A stretch of DNA of 7,453 nt. Origin: CAYGZC01 sp964354225. Lineage in GTDB: Bacteria > Bacteroidota > Ignavibacteria > UBA10030 > SZUA-254. Positions 5,400-7,453 of the stretch are shown here, one piece after another (position 1 is the stretch's first letter; each line of letters begins with the position of its first letter). Both the position numbers and the translations under genes were made by a program. The stretch spans positions 1 through 7,453 of the forward strand of contig CAYGZC010000156.1 in the NCBI GenBank assembly GCA_964354225.1. The letters are read 5' to 3'. A model generated the notes under the pieces. That model was given only the letters and a program-made list of their open reading frames with translations. It was not told where the DNA came from and made no database searches.

Positions 5400-6794
5400 T
5401 TATTTAATTTCTGGAAAAGTAACAATCCCGCCAAACCCATTTTTTATTGCATCGCGACAATTTTTTGCAAATTTTTCATTCTTTGATTCCTTTACATATT
5501 TTGCAACACGGAAAAGGTCAGTGGTTCTTACCAAAACACAATTTGATGACTTCGCCGTATTGATGCATTTCGTAGTAAATTGCTCTGCTCGTTCATATGG
5601 TTTAGTGAGTCGAAAACCATTTCCGAATAGAATACCGACTGCAGGATTTTCCACCTCGTCTCTTTGCAAATCCTCCTGAATGTTTACTGCTAGTTGTCTA
5701 AATTTATCAATGTTTACCGCGGAAGTGTCTTTGCCTTCGGCCTCGCCAATAAACCGATCATTTTCCGGCGAAGTGATAATGTGGTCTAGTTCAAGGTCCC
5801 CATCATTATAGTTTTCCGCCTTATATCCCAAAATTTCTAGAGCGGTAGTGATTGCATTCTCAAGCACCTTTCCTTTTTCAAAGAGCAAATCCCTTAATTT
5901 AATTTCTTCATCAATTTTTGCCAGTAGCTCATTCTTTTGCAAAATGAGTTTTTCAATTTCCTTTGTCTTCTTTTCAACATCGTTTTGCAAAATCTTCTCT
6001 TGTGCTAATTGAAAATCTATCTCGTTTGTCCAATCGGGAGGCGGAGTTACTTCTCCGCCTTTATGAAGAGCTTTATCTATATCGACTAGTGTTTTGGCTA
6101 AAGATTTTCCAAATTGCGTTGCCTCTTTCGTCCAGTATTCCTTCTTTTCTTTCCCCTTAGTTTCAGTAAATTTTTCCTTATCGTAATTTATGTAAGGTAA
6201 GACAATCAGATTTCCACTTTTTACCTTGAAAATTGCCCCTAAAATCTTTGCTTTATCCTTACCCGTAAAAAGAACCTGCGCCCCAGTCGCGTTTTCTAAA
6301 TAGAGTTGGTATCCTAAATTTTTCTTAAACTTATTGTAAAAATCACTAAATATAGAGTTTCCCGAAAATGTAATATTTTTTCCGGAGGCGGACACTAATG
6401 TACCAATACTGATTGGTAAAAAATCATAGTTAGTTTTCGTATATGTACTGTGTAAATTTTCCCCTTTCCTGGGGTGAGATACTCCAGATGAAAGTAAATG
6501 ACTTTCTTCTTTAGACAAAATGATAAAAACACTTTTCCCGGATTGCAAAAAATCTGTTACTTCTTTTTTAAGATGAGATATTTTTTTCTCATATTCACTT
6601 GATGTTGGAGCATTGTAGCAACCCCCTCCTGAAGAAAATTCGATCCAACTCCTATAACTCCCTCTTGGAGATAATAATTCTGGTGAAATCAATAAAATAT
6701 CAGCGTCCATCAGAGATGCTCCGTCATAAAAATCAACACAATTTTCATCAAATGTTGGTATTGTGTATCCGATTGTGAAAATTTGTTTTTCCAT
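5400..6794 (-). CDS. Predicted coiled-coil protein with C-terminal restriction-endonuclease-like domain
   Basis: 464 aa, no signal peptide, so probably cytoplasmic. Residues 1-205 form a mixed alpha/beta region with hydrophobic strands (ADILLISPE at 31-39, SVFIILS at 88-94, GNLIVLPY at 194-201), perhaps a Rossmann or glutamine-amidotransferase-like fold, without a catalytic triad I can identify. Residues 265-312 are a charged heptad-like coiled coil. Residues 313-435 resemble PD-(D/E)XK nucleases: EILGYKAE, then D337 in LELDHI, then E353-G-K355 in GEAEGKD, then Q367 in KFRQL, followed by GILFGNGFRL and LVRTTDLFRVAKY. Domain architecture and residue spacing suggest a DNA- or nucleotide-targeting effector, perhaps in phage defence; this is inference. 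The gene stands alone between an attC-like site and a clear attC, and is AT-rich. The ATG at 6794 has no clear Shine-Dalgarno sequence. The nuclease call is more secure than the N-terminal fold. Confidence 0.75.
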   Translation of the reverse strand: MEKQIFTIGYTIPTFDENCVDFYDGASLMDADILLISPELLSPRGSYRSWIEFSSGGGCYNAPTSSEYEKKISHLKKEVTDFLQSGKSVFIILSKEESHLLSSGVSHPRKGENLHSTYTKTNYDFLPISIGTLVSASGKNITFSGNSIFSDFYNKFKKNLGYQLYLENATGAQVLFTGKDKAKILGAIFKVKSGNLIVLPYINYDKEKFTETKGKEKKEYWTKEATQFGKSLAKTLVDIDKALHKGGEVTPPPDWTNEIDFQLAQEKILQNDVEKKTKEIEKLILQKNELLAKIDEEIKLRDLLFEKGKVLENAITTALEILGYKAENYNDGDLELDHIITSPENDRFIGEAEGKDTSAVNIDKFRQLAVNIQEDLQRDEVENPAVGILFGNGFRLTKPYERAEQFTTKCINTAKSSNCVLVRTTDLFRVAKYVKESKNEKFAKNCRDAIKNGFGGIVTFPEIK

Positions 6795-6840
6795 AATTTA
6801 AAAATATCTTAATACCCCCTCTTAAAAATAAAATTTGTTC

Positions 6841-6846
6841 ATTATA
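6841..6846 (-). promoter_or_regulatory. Possible -10 element upstream of the nuclease-like gene
   Basis: The minus strand reads TATAAT at 6846-6841, 46 nt before the ATG at 6794. No recognisable -35 hexamer lies 16-18 bp upstream, so this is a weak candidate in an AT-rich leader. Nothing resembling a Bacteroidota TAnnTTTG box was found nearby. Confidence 0.2.
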
Positions 6847-6888
6847 TAAAAGTGTAAGGCCTTAGCCGTAAAAAGAAAAGCATATTTA

Positions 6889-7010
6889 ATATAACTAGTG
6901 CACTAATGAATTATGGCGTTTAGCTACCCCGTACGGCATGATATACGCCATATGGCGTTTATTTTGTTTTTGGACTAATCCCGCAAAGCGGGATGTCCAG
7001 TGTGTTAATA
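6889..7010 (-). other. Weak or degenerate attC-like site
   Basis: Read on the minus strand it begins ATTAAC (around 7009-7004) and ends GTTATA (6895-6890), the expected core layout. The interior contains a strong hairpin (6972-6998) and a 14-bp perfect palindrome, acgccatatggcgt (6945-6958). An 11-base direct repeat, tatggcgttta, lies at 6912-6922 and 6951-6961. Inner arm complementarity is poor: little beyond CACT/AGTG pairs. Placing the junction at 6895 gives the next cassette a start, TTATA, that matches the core of that cassette's own attC at 5325-5330 (GTTATA). That agreement is the main reason for calling it. Confidence 0.4.
6972..6998. repeat. Strong hairpin inside the weak attC
   Basis: The stem is GGAC + ATCCCGC paired with GCGGGAT + GTCC around an AAA loop, with a two-base TA bulge on one side. 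It resembles a terminator stem, but no T-run follows on either strand (minus continues AAAAACAAAA). A variable structural arm of an attC, or a stand-alone hairpin, is more likely than a Rho-independent terminator. Confidence 0.6.
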
Positions 7011-7139
7011 ATTTTGCCAATTGATTTTTACTGGCATGAGGATTCCCCACGCAGTGATCTCCACATTTAATGATACTTCAGTAATTATTATGGTAAGAAT
7101 ATAAAACTTGTTTGAATGAAAGTCAACATAAAAAATGTG
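7005..7139 (-). pseudogene. Possible short gene or 3' remnant overlapping the promoter repeat
   Basis: The frame is open for 44 codons (7139-7008) and ends with TAA at 7007-7005. There is no ATG near the beginning: the only ATG is 10 codons before the stop, and a GTG lies at 7064-7062. The last residues (VEITAWGILMPVKINWQNY) look protein-like, and the stop overlaps the start of the weak attC, as cassette genes often do. However, the upstream half coincides with the promoter repeat. The likeliest reading is the tail of a cassette gene whose beginning was lost. It could also be a chance open frame. Confidence 0.2.
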
Positions 7140-7170
7140 TTTTTACGGGTTTCTAAAAATCCCATGAATT
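7081..7170 (-). repeat. Promoter-bearing dispersed repeat, copy 2
   Basis: This is a second copy of the element at 1804-1895, in the same orientation. Positions 7082-7114 are identical to 1807-1839 (33 of 33 bases). After two mismatches, 7117-7128 again match 1842-1853. Weaker similarity (a GGNATTTT...GAAACC block and a T-run) continues to about 7170, just downstream of the Nudix stop codon. The repeat carries a complete promoter and the short leader that precedes the start codon in copy 1. In this copy the position equivalent to that ATG reads AAG (7078-7076), so no gene starts there. Confidence 0.8.
7098..7126 (-). promoter_or_regulatory. Sigma70-type promoter, copy 2
   Basis: On the minus strand, TTGACT (7126-7121) and TATATT (7103-7098) are separated by exactly 17 bp. 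Each hexamer matches the consensus at five of six bases. It points towards the weak attC and the nuclease-like gene starting at 6794. Because no intact gene follows closely, it may drive read-through into that cassette. The preserved promoter in a diverged repeat supports function, but this is inferred from sequence only. Confidence 0.6.
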
Positions 7171-7175
7171 TCATT

Positions 7176-7453
7176 TCACTTTAATAAACTTTCCATCCCA
7201 TTAATGCATATTTTAGACCAGTTTTCAAATTTCTCCATGTTCTGTTTTAGGGCTTCAATACTCCAAAAGCCGGTCTCATTGATAGATTTTTCTCTGGGTG
7301 TAATAAGTGGTCGGTCGAGTGAGAAAATATGCACAACACCAAAATGAACTTTCCCAACATCATTCGTATCGTCGTTTATCAATCCGCCAACTCTATCCGT
7401 ATAATTAGATCGAAGATCGATTTCTTCGTTTATCTCTCTTTGCAAACCTTGCT
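7176..7453 (-). CDS. Nudix hydrolase, C-terminal part (start beyond the window)
   Basis: The reading frame is open to the window edge, so the true start lies outside; the first visible codons give QGLQREINEEIDL. REINEEIDL matches the second half of the Nudix box (REUXEEXGU), with the usual Gly replaced by Asp and the metal-binding Glu residues kept. The first half of the box (GX5E) is cut off. Downstream are GGLINDDTNDVGKVHFGVV and an ENWSKICI segment, which I associate from memory with the MutT-like 'predicted phosphoesterase' group (COG4112 type); that subfamily call is tentative. The family hydrolyses nucleoside diphosphate-X compounds in the cytoplasm with Mg2+; the substrate here cannot be deduced. 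The stop TAA is at 7178-7176. No attC follows directly: the next candidate starts about 165 nt further on, after a promoter repeat. Membership of a cassette is therefore uncertain. Confidence 0.8.
   Translation of the reverse strand, partial: QGLQREINEEIDLRSNYTDRVGGLINDDTNDVGKVHFGVVHIFSLDRPLITPREKSINETGFWSIEALKQNMEKFENWSKICINGMESLLK

Larger units (their letters stand above)
5236..6894 (-). mobile_element. Gene cassette carrying the nuclease-like gene
   Basis: The proposed unit runs on the minus strand from TTATATT at 6894 to the G of the core at 5236, about 1.66 kb. It holds one gene and its attC (5230-5333). The first bases (G)TTATA match the outer core of its own attC (GTTATA at 5325-5330) and then diverge. 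The upstream boundary depends on the weak attC and is the least certain of the array. Confidence 0.5.

Noticed and set aside
6855..6864. Ten-base palindrome taaggcctta in the leader of the nuclease-like gene
   Set aside because: Short palindromes of this size are expected by chance and nothing nearby marks it as an operator.
1..7010. CRISPR array or dispersed REP elements
   Set aside because: The palindromes are 105-145 bp, differ in sequence, are separated by whole genes and have no constant repeat-spacer rhythm.

Overview
The window reads as part of an integron-type gene-cassette array, transcribed entirely on the minus strand (right to left), with no integrase gene visible. The genes are separated by imperfect palindromes of about 105-145 bp. 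Each palindrome lies just downstream of a stop codon and is bounded by a ...AAC / GTT... core pair, which is the architecture of attC recombination sites. Four are clear (1-146, 1934-2072, 3218-3326, 5230-5333), one is more degenerate (1099-1243) and one is weak (6889-7010). The strongest support is a consistency test. In a cassette, the first bases (after the G of GTT) should be complementary to the first half of the attC at that cassette's own far end. This holds over 10 bases for two cassettes and partially for three others.

Layout along the minus strand: a partial Nudix hydrolase (7453-7176); a 380-bp stretch with a promoter-bearing repeat, a possible gene remnant and a weak attC (7175-6795); a 464-aa predicted coiled-coil protein with a PD-(D/E)XK-type nuclease domain (6794-5400); attC; a secreted protein with FN3-like regions and a type IX secretion sorting domain (5090-3342); attC; a secreted MORN_2-repeat/alpha-beta hydrolase fusion (3210-2074); attC; a small four-helix membrane protein with its own promoter (1803-1264); a degenerate attC; a 281-aa membrane-anchored protein of unknown function (1053-208); attC, cut by the window edge.

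The C-terminal sorting domain (PNPFNP ... GQEVATL ... GMYFYRL ... KKFLLLK) points to the Bacteroidota/Chlorobi/Ignavibacteria side of the FCB group, with the Ignavibacteria-like PNPFNP style the best fit. This is an inference from one gene. The cassettes differ visibly in base composition (the sorting-domain gene is much more GC-rich than the hydrolase gene), as expected for independently acquired cassettes.

The genes do not form a metabolic pathway; what they share is the recombination-site framework. Two copies of one roughly 90-bp element carry the same near-consensus promoter (TTGACT-17 bp-TATATT), facing the direction of the array. Most other cassettes show no convincing promoter, and one has only 15 nt between the recombination point and its start codon. 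Expression probably depends on read-through from such promoters. Functional assignments rest on motif recognition by eye; no searches were run.
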